From assembly GCA_035707825.1 (NCBI GenBank), contig DASSTR010000067.1, positions 1 through 40,827 of the forward strand: DNA of 40,827 nt, read 5' to 3'. Position 1 is the first letter of the stretch, and every line of letters begins with the position of its first letter. A model generated the notes under the pieces. The model did not search any database. It saw only the letters and a program-made list of their open reading frames with translations, and had not been told where the DNA came from. Made by a program: the position numbers and the translations under genes. Shown piece by piece: positions 1 through 11,292 of the stretch. This DNA is from VRUE01 sp035707825. Lineage in GTDB: Bacteria; Actinomycetota; Thermoleophilia; Solirubrobacterales; 70-9.

Positions 1-1295
<1,295 letters not shown>

Positions 1296-1379
1296 ATACA
1301 TATCGCCGCCTCCTCTGCTCCCGCGAATGCCTGAAGAATCAGAGATGGACAGGGATTCGCTTCCGCGTCCGGGGGCGGC

Positions 1380-2390
1380 ATGAGAGCGATGGTCCTTGCC
1401 GCCGGGCTTGGGACGCGGCTGCGGCCGATCACCTGCCGGATCCCGAAGCCGATGGCGCCGGTCCTCAACCGGCCGGTGATGGAGCACATCGTGCGCCTGC
1501 TCGCCCGCCACGGCTTCGATCGGGCCGTCGCCAACCTGCACTGGTTCCCGGAGACGATCGAAGGCCACTTCGGGGACGGCGCCGCCTTCGGGGTCGACCT
1601 CACCTACAGCTTCGAGGAGCAGCTGCTCGGCACGGCCGGCGGGGTCCGCAACGTCGCCTCCTACCTCGGCGACTCCTTCCTGGTCGTCGCCGGCGACGCG
1701 GTCACCGACATCGACTTCACCGCGATGAGGGAGTTTCACGAGTCCCACGACGGGCTGGTGACCCTGGCGACGAAGCGCGTCGCCGACACCAGCGAATTCG
1801 GCGTCGTGATCGCCGCCGAGGACGGGCGCGTCCAGGGCTTTCAGGAGAAGCCCGATCCCTCCGAGGCGCTCTCCGACCTCGCCAACACCTGCATCTACAT
1901 GTTCAGGGCCGAGGTCTTCGACTACTTCCCCGAGCCCGGGGCCAGTAAGGCGGCCGGGCCCGGCGACCCGCCCGAGTTCACCGACTGGGCGATGGACGTG
2001 TTCCCGGCCCTCCTCGAAGCCGACATTCCCTTCTACTCGCATGAGATCGACGCCTACTGGGACGACATCGGCAACGTCGAGGAGCTGCGGCACAGCAATT
2101 TCGATGCTCTGAGGGGTGAGGTGGCGATCGAGGCCGGCGCCCCACAGGTGGCCGAGGGAGTGCGATCCGCCAGCGAGCTCGGCGATGCCGAGATCGAGGG
2201 CCCGGTGCTGATCGGCGCCGGGGTCGAGTTGGGGCCCGGAGCCCGGATCCAGGGACCGGCGATCCTCGGCGACGGCTGCCGGGTCGGCGCGGGCGCCTGG
2301 GTCCGCGACTCGATCCTGCTCGCCGGCGCCGAGCTGCAGGATGGCGCGATGCTGGTCGGCGGCATCGCCGGCCGCCTAGCCGAGTCCTGA
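1380..2390 (+). CDS. Sugar-phosphate nucleotidyltransferase (GDP-mannose/dTDP-glucose pyrophosphorylase-like)
   Basis: 336 aa cytosolic enzyme expected to join a sugar-1-phosphate to an NTP, making an activated sugar for cell-envelope glycans. The N-terminal NTP_transferase domain starts with the nucleotide-binding signature MVLAAGLGTRLRPIT, followed by KPMAPVLNRPVMEH. VVAGDAVTDID holds the metal/nucleotide-binding aspartate region, and EFGVV and QEKP follow. From about residue 255 the protein turns into left-handed beta-helix hexapeptide repeats (IEGPVLIGAGVELGPGARIQG), as in mannose-1-phosphate guanylyltransferases and GlmU-like proteins. ATG at 1380 places the signature at the very N-terminus, as is usual; the upstream GGGGGCGG is at most a weak RBS. 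The substrate (mannose-1-P or glucose-1-P) cannot be decided from sequence alone. Confidence 0.9.
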   Translation: MRAMVLAAGLGTRLRPITCRIPKPMAPVLNRPVMEHIVRLLARHGFDRAVANLHWFPETIEGHFGDGAAFGVDLTYSFEEQLLGTAGGVRNVASYLGDSFLVVAGDAVTDIDFTAMREFHESHDGLVTLATKRVADTSEFGVVIAAEDGRVQGFQEKPDPSEALSDLANTCIYMFRAEVFDYFPEPGASKAAGPGDPPEFTDWAMDVFPALLEADIPFYSHEIDAYWDDIGNVEELRHSNFDALRGEVAIEAGAPQVAEGVRSASELGDAEIEGPVLIGAGVELGPGARIQGPAILGDGCRVGAGAWVRDSILLAGAELQDGAMLVGGIAGRLAES

Positions 2391-2446
2391 GCCTTTTCTG
2401 ACATTTCGCGCGCCACCCGCGCGACGAGGCCGCCGAGGATCCCCCG

Positions 2447-3070
2447 ATGGGAGTCCTGGACGCGCTGCTCGCCGGCCTCGTGCCGCCGCGTTGCCCGGCC
2501 TGCGGGCGCTCCTGCCGGCGCCAGGAGGCGATTTGCCCCGGCTGCGCGCGCAGGCTCGCCGAAGCCAAACCCCTCTCCGGCAGGGGCCCGGCGGGGGTCG
2601 ATTGCGCCTGGTCCTCGGCGCCCCATCAGGGTGTCGCCCGCGACCTCGTCACGGCGCTGAAGGTCCGCCGCCTGCTGCCGGTGGCCGCGGTGATGGCCGA
2701 GCGCATCGACTGGCTGGTGCCGACGGCGCTGCTGGGCGGGGCGATCGTCCCCGTCCCCACGGCCGCCCGCCGCACACGCCGCCGTGGCTTCGACCCCGCG
2801 GCCGAGATCGCGGCGGCCCTCTGCCGCCTCAACGGGGTACCCATCCACAGCTGCCTGGTTCGCGACGGGGGCGGCCGGCAGGTCGGGCGGTCGCGGGCGC
2901 GGCGAATCGCCGAACCGCCGCGGATCCGCGCCGAGGGGGATGCCCCGGCCAGCGTCCTGCTCGTCGACGACGTCTTCACCACCGGGGCGACGCTCTCGGC
3001 GTGCGCGGACGCCCTGCGCAGGGCGGGCACGCGGCGGATCGTCGCGGTCACCTTCGCCCGGCGGCTCTAG
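2447..3070 (+). CDS. comF: ComF family phosphoribosyltransferase-like protein
   Basis: 207 aa. An N-terminal zinc-ribbon-like pair CPAC...CPGC lies at about residues 17-34. A type I phosphoribosyltransferase fold follows, with IVPVPTAARRTRRRGFD and the PRPP-binding loop VLLVDDVFTTGAT near residues 171-183. ComF proteins are linked to DNA uptake in naturally transformable bacteria, but they are also widespread in bacteria with no known competence, where their role is unclear. No other competence genes are visible nearby; the only HhH/ComEA-like domain in the window (21827-23446) is far away and differently organised. The gene follows the nucleotidyltransferase by 56 bp. Family confident, function not. 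Confidence 0.9.
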   Translation: MGVLDALLAGLVPPRCPACGRSCRRQEAICPGCARRLAEAKPLSGRGPAGVDCAWSSAPHQGVARDLVTALKVRRLLPVAAVMAERIDWLVPTALLGGAIVPVPTAARRTRRRGFDPAAEIAAALCRLNGVPIHSCLVRDGGGRQVGRSRARRIAEPPRIRAEGDAPASVLLVDDVFTTGATLSACADALRRAGTRRIVAVTFARRL

Positions 3071-3116
3071 CGTCCTGAGAAAGAGCACCCGGGGCCGCCA
3101 TTCGTTGGCTTGCCCC

Positions 3117-3145
3117 TTGCCTGAACGGGTAGTGCGGCGTAGCAT
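3117..3145 (+). promoter_or_regulatory. Candidate sigma-70-type promoter for the hibernation factor gene
   Basis: TTGCCT (3117-3122) and TAGCAT (3140-3145) are separated by exactly 17 bp, a near-consensus arrangement for a housekeeping promoter. It lies in the 98-bp gap after comF. Transcription would start near 3152, just ahead of the strong AAGGAGGG ribosome site and the ATG at 3169. Sequence-based only. Confidence 0.55.
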
Positions 3146-3168
3146 CGGGAGAGACCCAAGGAGGGACT

Positions 3169-3516
3169 ATGCGCATCGATATCCGTGGTCGTAACGTCGA
3201 GGTCGACGACGAGCTGCGCGCGCAGGTGCAGAAGCGCTTCCAGCGCGTCGGCAGGCAGGTGTCCAGGTTGGCGACGCTCGATGTCGAGATCTACGAGGAG
3301 CGAAACCCGTCGATCGCCGACAGCCAGGTCGCTGAGGCGACGCTCCGCCTCAAGGGCGTCACGCTGAGGGCCAGCGAGGCATCGCCCGAGATGATGCACA
3401 CCATTCACGAGCTGGCGGAGGACATCCGCCGCCAGGTCAAGAAGCATCGCGAGTTGCGTCGCAAGCGGCGCCGCACGCGCCGAGCCGTGGCCCGCATGCG
3501 GGGGCGCACCGCGTAA
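3169..3516 (+). CDS. hpf: Short ribosome hibernation promoting factor (HPF/RaiA family)
   Basis: 115 aa, the length of the short HPF/YfiA class. Such proteins bind the 30S decoding channel and silence or stabilise ribosomes under stress. The sequence opens MRIDIRGRNVEVDDELR with the family's beta-alpha-beta start. It continues with DVEIYEERNP and ends in a very basic tail (KKHRELRRKRRRTRRAVARM) suited to rRNA contact. It lacks the C-terminal dimerisation domain of long HPF. AAGGAGGGACT directly before the ATG is one of the strongest ribosome sites in the window. It has its own candidate promoter (3117-3145) and a perfect palindrome downstream (3547-3574), so it is probably a single-gene transcript. 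hpf next to secA is a recurrent bacterial arrangement. Confidence 0.88.
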   Translation: MRIDIRGRNVEVDDELRAQVQKRFQRVGRQVSRLATLDVEIYEERNPSIADSQVAEATLRLKGVTLRASEASPEMMHTIHELAEDIRRQVKKHRELRRKRRRTRRAVARMRGRTA

Positions 3517-3546
3517 TCCCGTGGCGGGACATATCCCGTTTCGGAC

Positions 3547-3574
3547 AATCGCCGGCCTGATCAGGCCGGCGATT
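3547..3574. terminator. Perfect 28-bp palindrome, probable terminator between hpf and secA
   Basis: AATCGCCGGCCTGA and its exact reverse complement TCAGGCCGGCGATT abut with no unpaired centre. In RNA this gives a long GC-rich hairpin with a short forced loop. Only TTTGAGT follows, so there is no proper U-tract. It lies 31 bp after the hpf stop and 45 bp before the secA start. A hairpin terminator with a weak U-run is the simplest reading; a dimeric protein-binding site is the alternative. Confidence 0.55.
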
Positions 3575-3619
3575 TGAGTATCCGCCCGGGCGGGGTGGCT
3601 CATAGCTAATCTCTGAGTC

Positions 3620-6466
<2,847 letters not shown>

Positions 6467-6489
6467 CGCCCTCAGCGCGTGGGAGCCGC

Positions 6490-6873
6490 ATGACGCACGA
6501 TCCGGTGCGGGAGTTCATTCGGGCCTTTAACGAGCGCGACCTCGATGCCTTCGTGAGGGTCCTCGCTCCGGATGTCGAGCTGCACTCGATGCGCGGGTTG
6601 CGCAAGGGACGCCAGGCGGCGCGGCTGTGGGCGACCCGGCCGCCGGGCGGGGTCCAGCAGACGATCGAGTTGGAGCAGCTCTACGAGGACGAGGCCGCGG
6701 GGGACGGCACGGCCGTGGCGCTGATCCGCCGGCGCTGGAACTGGGAAGAGGACGGCTCGGAGGCGAGCCTCGACGAGATGGCCTGGCTCTTCGAGCTGCG
6801 CGGCGGCCTGATCGCCGGCTGGCGGCCCTTCGACGACCGCGCCGAGGCGATGCGGGCCGCCGGCTTCGACTAG
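6490..6873 (+). CDS. SnoaL/NTF2-like protein
   Basis: 127 aa. The sequence MTHDPVREFIRAFNERDLDAF followed by LAPDVELHSM and RGLRKGRQAA is typical of the SnoaL-like/nuclear transport factor 2 fold: a small cone-shaped domain used as an enzyme, a ligand-binding protein or a stress protein. Later strands are seen in TAVALIRRRWNWEE and MAWLFELRGGLIAGWRPF. No catalytic residues can be assigned. It begins 23 bp after the secA stop and 59 bp before a methyltransferase, so co-transcription with secA is possible but functionally unexplained. Fold likely, function unknown. Confidence 0.75.
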   Translation: MTHDPVREFIRAFNERDLDAFVRVLAPDVELHSMRGLRKGRQAARLWATRPPGGVQQTIELEQLYEDEAAGDGTAVALIRRRWNWEEDGSEASLDEMAWLFELRGGLIAGWRPFDDRAEAMRAAGFD

Positions 6874-6932
6874 CCGATCCCCGCAGGGCGGATCATCAAT
6901 TGGATGGAAATCCCGATGCGTTTGGGCATACC

Positions 6933-7808
6933 ATGAAGGCGATGGAGGTCTCAGCGGCCAACCAGGAGGCAACCGACGCCTGGAGCGGCCCTCTCTTCGA
7001 CGCCTTCGCCAAGTACCGCGAGCTGGTCATCGACGGCCTCGGCGCTCACGGGGAGGCGGCGATGGCAGCCAATCCGCCGGGGGCTGGCGACCGGGTCATC
7101 GATCTGGGCTGCGGCTTCGGCGACACCACCCGGCGCCTGGCCGAGCTGGTCGGGGCGGACGGGGAGGCATTCGGAGTCGACGTCTCCGAGCCTTTCATCG
7201 AGCAGGCTCGCAAGGAGGCCGAGCGCGGTCCGGCCAACGTCTCCTTCTCGGTCGCCGACGTGCAGATCGGTGATCTCGGCGAGGGCTACGACTACGCGTT
7301 CTCGCGCATGGGCCTGATGTTCTTCGCCAATCCTGTCGCCGCCCTGCAAAACATCCGCTCGGCGCTGGCGCCCGGCGGCAGGCTCTGCGCCGTCGTTTGG
7401 CGGCGCAAGGAAGACAACGACTGGGTGCGCCGCGCCGAGCTGGTCGTCGACGAGTACCTCGAGCACCCCGAGGAGACCGACGAGCCGACCTGCGGGCCCG
7501 GCCCGTTCTCGATGGCCAACGCGGACACGGTCACCGAGCAGCTGAGGATCGCCGGCTTCGAGCAGATCACTCTGCGGCGCTGCGACCTGCCGCTGAAGAT
7601 CGGCAACGACCTCGACCACGCGGTCGAATTCAACATGGCGCTCGGCCCCGCCGGCGAGGTCATCCGTCTCTGGGAAGACCGGATCGACGAGATCCGGCCC
7701 AAGATCGCCGCCGACCTGCGCGAGGCGCTGGCCGACTTCCAAGGCCCGGACGGCGTCTTTGCCCCCGCTTCGACCTGGATCATCGGCGCGGTCGCTTCCG
7801 CCGGATAG
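6933..7808 (+). CDS. Class I SAM-dependent methyltransferase
   Basis: 291 aa from ATG 6933 (MKAMEVSAANQEATDAWSGP); ATG 6942 is an alternative with an AAGG just upstream. The SAM-binding motif I VIDLGCGFGDTTRRL is followed by the acidic end of strand 2 in AFGVDVSEPF and by motif IV FSRMGLMFFANPVAALQNI. The phrase LAPGGRLCAVVWR is typical of small-molecule methyltransferases of the UbiE/COQ5-like group. The C-terminal third is less conserved and probably sets substrate choice. Substrate unknown; no biosynthetic neighbours point to a pathway. The stop codon lies inside the first unit of a 22-bp direct repeat. Confidence 0.85.
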   Translation: MKAMEVSAANQEATDAWSGPLFDAFAKYRELVIDGLGAHGEAAMAANPPGAGDRVIDLGCGFGDTTRRLAELVGADGEAFGVDVSEPFIEQARKEAERGPANVSFSVADVQIGDLGEGYDYAFSRMGLMFFANPVAALQNIRSALAPGGRLCAVVWRRKEDNDWVRRAELVVDEYLEHPEETDEPTCGPGPFSMANADTVTEQLRIAGFEQITLRRCDLPLKIGNDLDHAVEFNMALGPAGEVIRLWEDRIDEIRPKIAADLREALADFQGPDGVFAPASTWIIGAVASAG

Positions 7809-7850
7809 TCCCGCGTCTCCCGCCGGATAGCGCCGCGTCTCCCGCTGAGT
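7799..7850 (+). repeat. 22-bp tandem direct repeat (about 2.4 copies)
   Basis: Unit 1 (7799-7820) and unit 2 (7821-7842) both read CGCCGGATAG, then two differing bases (TC or CG), then CCGCGTCTCC. A partial third unit CGCTGAGTAG follows at 7843. It covers the methyltransferase stop codon (TAG 7806-7808) and ends about 37 bp before the prfB start. It probably arose by local duplication. Confidence 0.7.
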
Positions 7851-7886
7851 AGCCGGTTCGCCGGGGCCGATGGGTAATCTGCGGCC

Positions 7887-9009
7887 GTGGCCGACGCACC
7901 CTCGACGGAATCCGTAGCGCCGCGCCTCGCCGCTGTCCGCGAGCAGCTGTCCCTGCTTGCGGACTACCTTTGACCTCGCTGCGCTGGAAGCCGAATCGGA
8001 GCGCCTCGAGGCCGAGATGCAGCGGCCCGGCTTCTGGGACTCGCAGGAGGCGGCGGCCCGCACCTCTGCGGCCCATGCCCGCGCGCAGCGCAAGCTGAAG
8101 ACTTTCGGGGGCCTCGAGTCCGAGGTGGCCGACCTCGGCGAGCTCGCCGAGATGGCCGGGGAGGACGAAGAGATGGCCGCCGAGCTGGCGACGCAGCTGG
8201 CCTCGGTCGAGCGGCGCCTGGCGGAGCTGGAAGAGGCGCGCCTGTTCAGCGGCGAGTACGACGCCGGCGACGCCGTCGTCACCGTCCACGCCGGCGCCGG
8301 CGGCACGGACTCCCAGGATTGGGCGGAGATCCTGCTGCGCATGTACCTGCGCTGGGCGGAGCGGCGGGGCTTCGGGGTCGAGATGAAGGAGGCCTCGCCG
8401 GGTGAGGAGGCGGGGCTCAAGTCGGCCACCTTCCTCGCCCATGGCGAGAACGCCTACGGCCTCTTTGCCGCCGAGCGCGGCGTCCACAGGCTGGTGCGGA
8501 TCTCGCCCTTCGACTCCTCGGCCCGGCGCCACACGAGCTTCGCCCAGGTGGACGTCGGCCCCCTCGTCGACGAAAGCGTCGAGGTCGAGATCGACGACAC
8601 TGACCTGCGCGTCGACACCTACCGCGCCTCCGGCGCCGGGGGCCAGCACGTCAACAAGACGGATTCGGCGGTTCGCATCACCCACATCCCGACCGGGGTC
8701 GTCGTGCAGTGCCAGAACGAGCGCTCCCAGACCCAGAACAAGGCGGTCGCGATGCAGCTGCTGCGCTCGAAGCTGATCGAGCTCGAGGAGCGCAAACGCA
8801 CAGAAACGCTGGCCAAGGAGCGCGGTGAGGTCAAAGACGTCGCCTGGGGGTCGCAGATCCGCAGCTACTTCCTGCACCCCGACCAGCGGGTCAAGGACCA
8901 CCGGACCGGCCACGAGGTTGGGGACGCCCAGCGGGTCCTCGACGGCGACATCGACGACTTCATCCGCGACTTCCTCAACAAGACCGCCTCGACGGGCGAA
9001 TCCAATTAG
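7887..9009 (+). CDS. prfB: Peptide chain release factor 2, expressed by programmed +1 frameshift
   Basis: Class I release factor that reads UGA and UAA and triggers peptidyl-tRNA hydrolysis. The zero frame starts at GTG 7887 and runs 28 codons (VADAPSTESV...LLADYL) to an in-frame TGA at 7971-7973. Reading resumes in the +1 frame at GAC 7972 (DLAALEAESERLEAEMQ), giving join(7887..7970, 7972..9009), about 373 aa. The slippery site CTT TGA C and the flanking ...YL/D... match the classical RF2 autoregulatory site, where low RF2 makes UGA decoding slow and favours slippage. The SPF tripeptide for stop recognition (HRLVRISPFDSSARR) is near residues 206-208 and the catalytic GGQ (GAGGQHVNKTDSAVR) near 251-253. 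The zero-frame RBS is weak. The second part alone could be mistaken for a complete gene starting at TTG 7957. Confidence 0.95.
7968..7974 (+). promoter_or_regulatory. prfB recoding (+1 frameshift) site
   Basis: CTTTGAC: the Leu codon CTT in the P site slips one base onto TTT when TGA (7971-7973) is in the A site. The usual internal Shine-Dalgarno-like AGGGGG three bases upstream is not present; the bases there are GCGGACTAC, which offer only GGA for pairing. The architecture is seen directly; the mechanism is known from E. coli RF2. Confidence 0.85.
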
Positions 9010-9050
9010 CGCACCCCCGGATGACGCGCCTGGCGCGGCGCTGGAGCACT

Positions 9051-9068
9051 CGTCTCGGAAGGGAGACG
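9051..9068 (+). terminator. Short hairpin after prfB
   Basis: CGTCTC (9051-9056), a 6-base loop and GAGACG (9063-9068) form a perfect 6-bp stem in the 94-bp gap between prfB and the esterase gene. There is no U-run after it, so terminator function is only possible. Confidence 0.3.
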
Positions 9069-9103
9069 GTCGCTAGGGTCGTTTCATCGAGTCGCTGACT
9101 TAT

Positions 9104-9736
9104 GTGGAGCGTCCGGCCGATGGCGGGGCGGAGGGGCTGGTGGTGCTGCACCACGGCCGCGGCACCGACGAGGGCGATCTGATCGGGCTCGCCGATCTTC
9201 TGGACCCTCAGCGGCGCCTGACGGTGGCCGCCCCGCGGGCGCCGCTGGCGCTGCCGGGCATGCCCGGCTTTCACTGGTACACGGTGCCGCGCGTCGGCTA
9301 CCCCGACCCCGACACCTTCCACGCCGCCCGCGAGCTGCTCGGCGCCTTTCACGACGAGATCTGGGAGCGGACCGGCATCGAGCCGTCGCGCACCGTCCTG
9401 GGCGGCTTCTCGATGGGCACGGTGATGAGCTACGCGATGGGGCTGGGGGCGGATCGCCCCGCCGTGGCGGGGATCATGGCCTTCAGCGGTTTCGTGCCGA
9501 GTGTCGAGGATTGGGAGCCCTCGCTCGGCGATCGCCTCGAGACCCGCGCCTTCATCGCCCACGGCCGCCGCGACCCGATCATCGAAATCGGCTTCGGGCA
9601 GCGGGCACGCAGGCTGCTCGAAGAGGGCGGCCTCGAGGTGGAGTACCACGAGTCCGACGTCGGCCACCAGATCGACCCCGCGCATCTGGCCGCCGCGGTC
9701 GAGTGGGTCGCCGCGGCGCTGTCGCCGCAGCGCTAG
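9104..9736 (+). CDS. Alpha/beta-hydrolase, phospholipase/carboxylesterase (serine esterase) family
   Basis: 210 aa cytosolic serine hydrolase of the size of the YpfH/carboxylesterase group. LVVLHHGRGTDEGDL carries the oxyanion-hole histidine/glycine region. GGFSMGTV is the nucleophile elbow with Ser103, AHGRRDP gives Asp157 and VGHQI gives His188, so the triad is complete and in the usual order. No signal peptide. The only usable in-frame start after the upstream stop is GTG 9104, which lacks a clear RBS. Its stop codon (9734-9736) is the first three bases of a large inverted repeat. The substrate is not predictable; small-chain esters or glycerophospholipids are typical. Confidence 0.85.
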   Translation: MERPADGGAEGLVVLHHGRGTDEGDLIGLADLLDPQRRLTVAAPRAPLALPGMPGFHWYTVPRVGYPDPDTFHAARELLGAFHDEIWERTGIEPSRTVLGGFSMGTVMSYAMGLGADRPAVAGIMAFSGFVPSVEDWEPSLGDRLETRAFIAHGRRDPIIEIGFGQRARRLLEEGGLEVEYHESDVGHQIDPAHLAAAVEWVAAALSPQR

Positions 9737-9810
9737 ATGATTGATTCCACGACCAGGCCCACCTGGATGACGCGTCCCCAGTCACACCTGGGCGTGGAAT
9801 CAATCATCTA
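9734..9810. repeat. 77-bp inverted-repeat element A (18-bp perfect arms, two inner hairpins)
   Basis: TAGATGATTGATTCCACG (9734-9751) is the exact reverse complement of 9793-9810. Between the arms are two small stems: CCAGG/CCTGG (9753-9757, 9762-9766) and CCCAG/CTGGG (9777-9781, 9788-9792). The whole can fold as a three-way, cloverleaf-like structure. It lies between convergent genes and its first bases are the esterase stop codon. It could be a transcription or RNA-end structure, or a small palindromic mobile-type repeat. No transposase is nearby. Confidence 0.75.
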
Positions 9811-9816
9811 GGACAC

Positions 9817-9989
9817 GATGCGTATCCGGTTCCGTCAGGGAGCCCGCCGGATCTGGCCCGAGGAGGCCAAACCCCACGGCGCGCCGCATCCGACTTTTCC
9901 CACACTGGGGTGGGGAGAATCTCGGCTGCGCCTCACCCACCCGCTTGGACGGCTTGGACAAGCGGCCCTGCGTCAACCGGATACGCATC
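9817..9989. repeat. 173-bp inverted-repeat element B with 15-bp perfect termini
   Basis: GATGCGTATCCGGTT (9817-9831) is the exact reverse complement of 9975-9989. After a 4-base mismatch the pairing continues with CAGGG (9836-9840) and CCCTG (9966-9970). Inside are further stems, for example TCCCAC facing GTGGGGA near 9897-9917 and CCGCTT/AAGCGG near 9941-9965. Short open frames on both strands (62 and 60 codons) look like by-products of the inverted structure. Together with element A it fills the 260-bp gap between the convergent esterase and acidic-protein genes, and no gene is seen there. Possible MITE-like element or structured RNA. Confidence 0.65.
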
Positions 9990-9996
9990 TAGGGCG

Positions 9997-10689
9997 CTAA
10001 AGACCGAAGATCGAGTCCGACTGGGACCAGACGAGCTGGCTCCGGCCGCCGCGCTTGATGCCGAGGTGGCGGGTGTAGAAGCGCCGGCAGTAGCCCGGGG
10101 CGGCGACGATGTCGGTGTCGACGGTGAAGGCCCTGGCCGCCAGAACGACCTTCATCTTCCCTTTGCTCAGATGGGCGGTGAACTGGAGCCGTCCCTGCCT
10201 GCCGAGGCGCCTCCTCGCTGTGCCGAGCCCCAGCGAGCCCTTTCGGCCGGCGAGGCTGTAGTCGACGGCGACCTCAGCCGGCGCCAGGGCGGTGTAGGCG
10301 ATCACCAGACGCACCCTGTCCTGGCCCGGATAGGCGAAGACCTGCGAGTGCGCCGAGCGCAGGATGCACTCTTCGGGCGGGAAGGGACCTTCGGCTTCGT
10401 CTTCCGCCGCTTCTTCGCCCTCTTCCTCTTCTTCTTCGGACGGTTCTTCTTCGTCTTCACCTTCTTCGCCGCTGGCCTCTTCCAGTTCTTCTTCCAACTC
10501 GGGGGAGAAGACCGGCGTTTCCGTTTCCGAGGACAGCCGGGGCGCGGGGGATGCGGGGCCGGCAAGGACGGCGGAGGGCCGGCCCAGCGCGATCAGCCCC
10601 AGCAGCGCGATCGCCATTGCGCACGCGGCGAGCCTGATCCGGGCTGCGAGCACGGCTCGCGCCCCTGCCTTGTCCGTCCGGGAGGACAC
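9997..10689 (-). CDS. Secreted or membrane-anchored acidic protein of unknown function
   Basis: 230 aa, GTG start at 10689. A positively charged N-terminus and a hydrophobic core (LAACAMAIALLGLIAL, residues about 20-36) ending in AVLAGPA suggest a signal peptide. Residues about 63-101 are almost wholly Glu/Asp with scattered Ala, Gly and Ser. The C-terminal 125 residues (from CILRSAHSQVFAYPGQDRVR) are beta-strand-like. They contain two cysteines, near residues 108 and 207, that could form a disulfide, and they end in a basic stretch with RHLGIKRGGRSQ. I do not recognise the domain. The acidic spacer may bind divalent cations or act as a wall-crossing linker; this is inference. It ends next to element B and is followed upstream by ogt on the same strand. 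Confidence 0.65.
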   Translation of the reverse strand: MSSRTDKAGARAVLAARIRLAACAMAIALLGLIALGRPSAVLAGPASPAPRLSSETETPVFSPELEEELEEASGEEGEDEEEPSEEEEEEGEEAAEDEAEGPFPPEECILRSAHSQVFAYPGQDRVRLVIAYTALAPAEVAVDYSLAGRKGSLGLGTARRRLGRQGRLQFTAHLSKGKMKVVLAARAFTVDTDIVAAPGYCRRFYTRHLGIKRGGRSQLVWSQSDSIFGL

Positions 10690-10722
10690 CGCCCCACCAT
10701 CGACTGGGCGGCCGCTGTCGCT

Positions 10723-11292
10723 TTAGCGATTCGGCTTTTCGTCCAGGGAGCGCTCGAGGCTCAGCAAGCTTTCCTTCATCGGCAGGCCGCCGCCGTATCC
10801 GCCCAGGCCGCCGCCCGTGCGCAGCACGCGATGGCAGGGGACGACGATCGGGATCGGGTTCGCGCCGCAGGCGGTGCCGGCGGCGCGAACGGCCCTGGCG
10901 TTGCCCGCCCGGGTCGCCACCTCCATGTAGCTCCGCGTCTGGCCGTAGGGGATGCGGTTGACCACCCGCAGAACGTCGCGCCGGAAGTCCTTCGTCAAAC
11001 GCCAGTCGAGCGGCAGGTCGAAGTCGGTCAGCCTGCCCTCGAAATAGAGGTCGAGCTCGCGGCGCACCTCGTCCAGCTTGGCGGGCGCCTCGATGACGCG
11101 GGGCGAGACGCGGGCCGCCAGGTCCGCCAGCAGCTCGTCGCTGTCCTGGCTGGGCAGGCCGATCCGAACGAGCCCCTTGCGGGAGGCCGCGAGCAGCAGG
11201 GGCCCGAACGGGGAGTCGGCCGTCGTGTAGGCGACGTCGAGCAGTCCCTCGGCCGCGGCGCGGTCGCTGAAGCGTTGCAGTGCGGCTTTCAT
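10723..11292 (-). CDS. ogt: Methylated-DNA--protein-cysteine methyltransferase
   Basis: 189 aa suicide DNA-repair protein that transfers methyl groups from O6-methylguanine to its own cysteine. The active-site signature IVVPCHRVLRTGG and the preceding NPIP are intact. The helix-turn-helix with RIPYGQTRSYMEVA and the arginine finger in RAVRAAGTACG are also visible. A degenerate N-terminal ribonuclease-like domain occupies the first 90 residues or so. The start ATG (11290-11292) overlaps the sigma-factor stop as ATGA (11289-11292), so translation is probably coupled to the upstream gene. This suggests co-expression of a regulator with an alkylation-repair enzyme. Confidence 0.93.
   Translation of the reverse strand: MKAALQRFSDRAAAEGLLDVAYTTADSPFGPLLLAASRKGLVRIGLPSQDSDELLADLAARVSPRVIEAPAKLDEVRRELDLYFEGRLTDFDLPLDWRLTKDFRRDVLRVVNRIPYGQTRSYMEVATRAGNARAVRAAGTACGANPIPIVVPCHRVLRTGGGLGGYGGGLPMKESLLSLERSLDEKPNR

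Noticed and set aside
9734..9810. Integron attC site
   Set aside because: Large imperfect-cruciform shape is similar, but the RYYYAAC/GTTRRRY core sites are absent and no integrase is present.
9800..10000. Small open frames on both strands inside element B (both starting MRIR)
   Set aside because: They begin in the inverted termini and mirror each other, which is expected from the repeat; no RBS or family signal.
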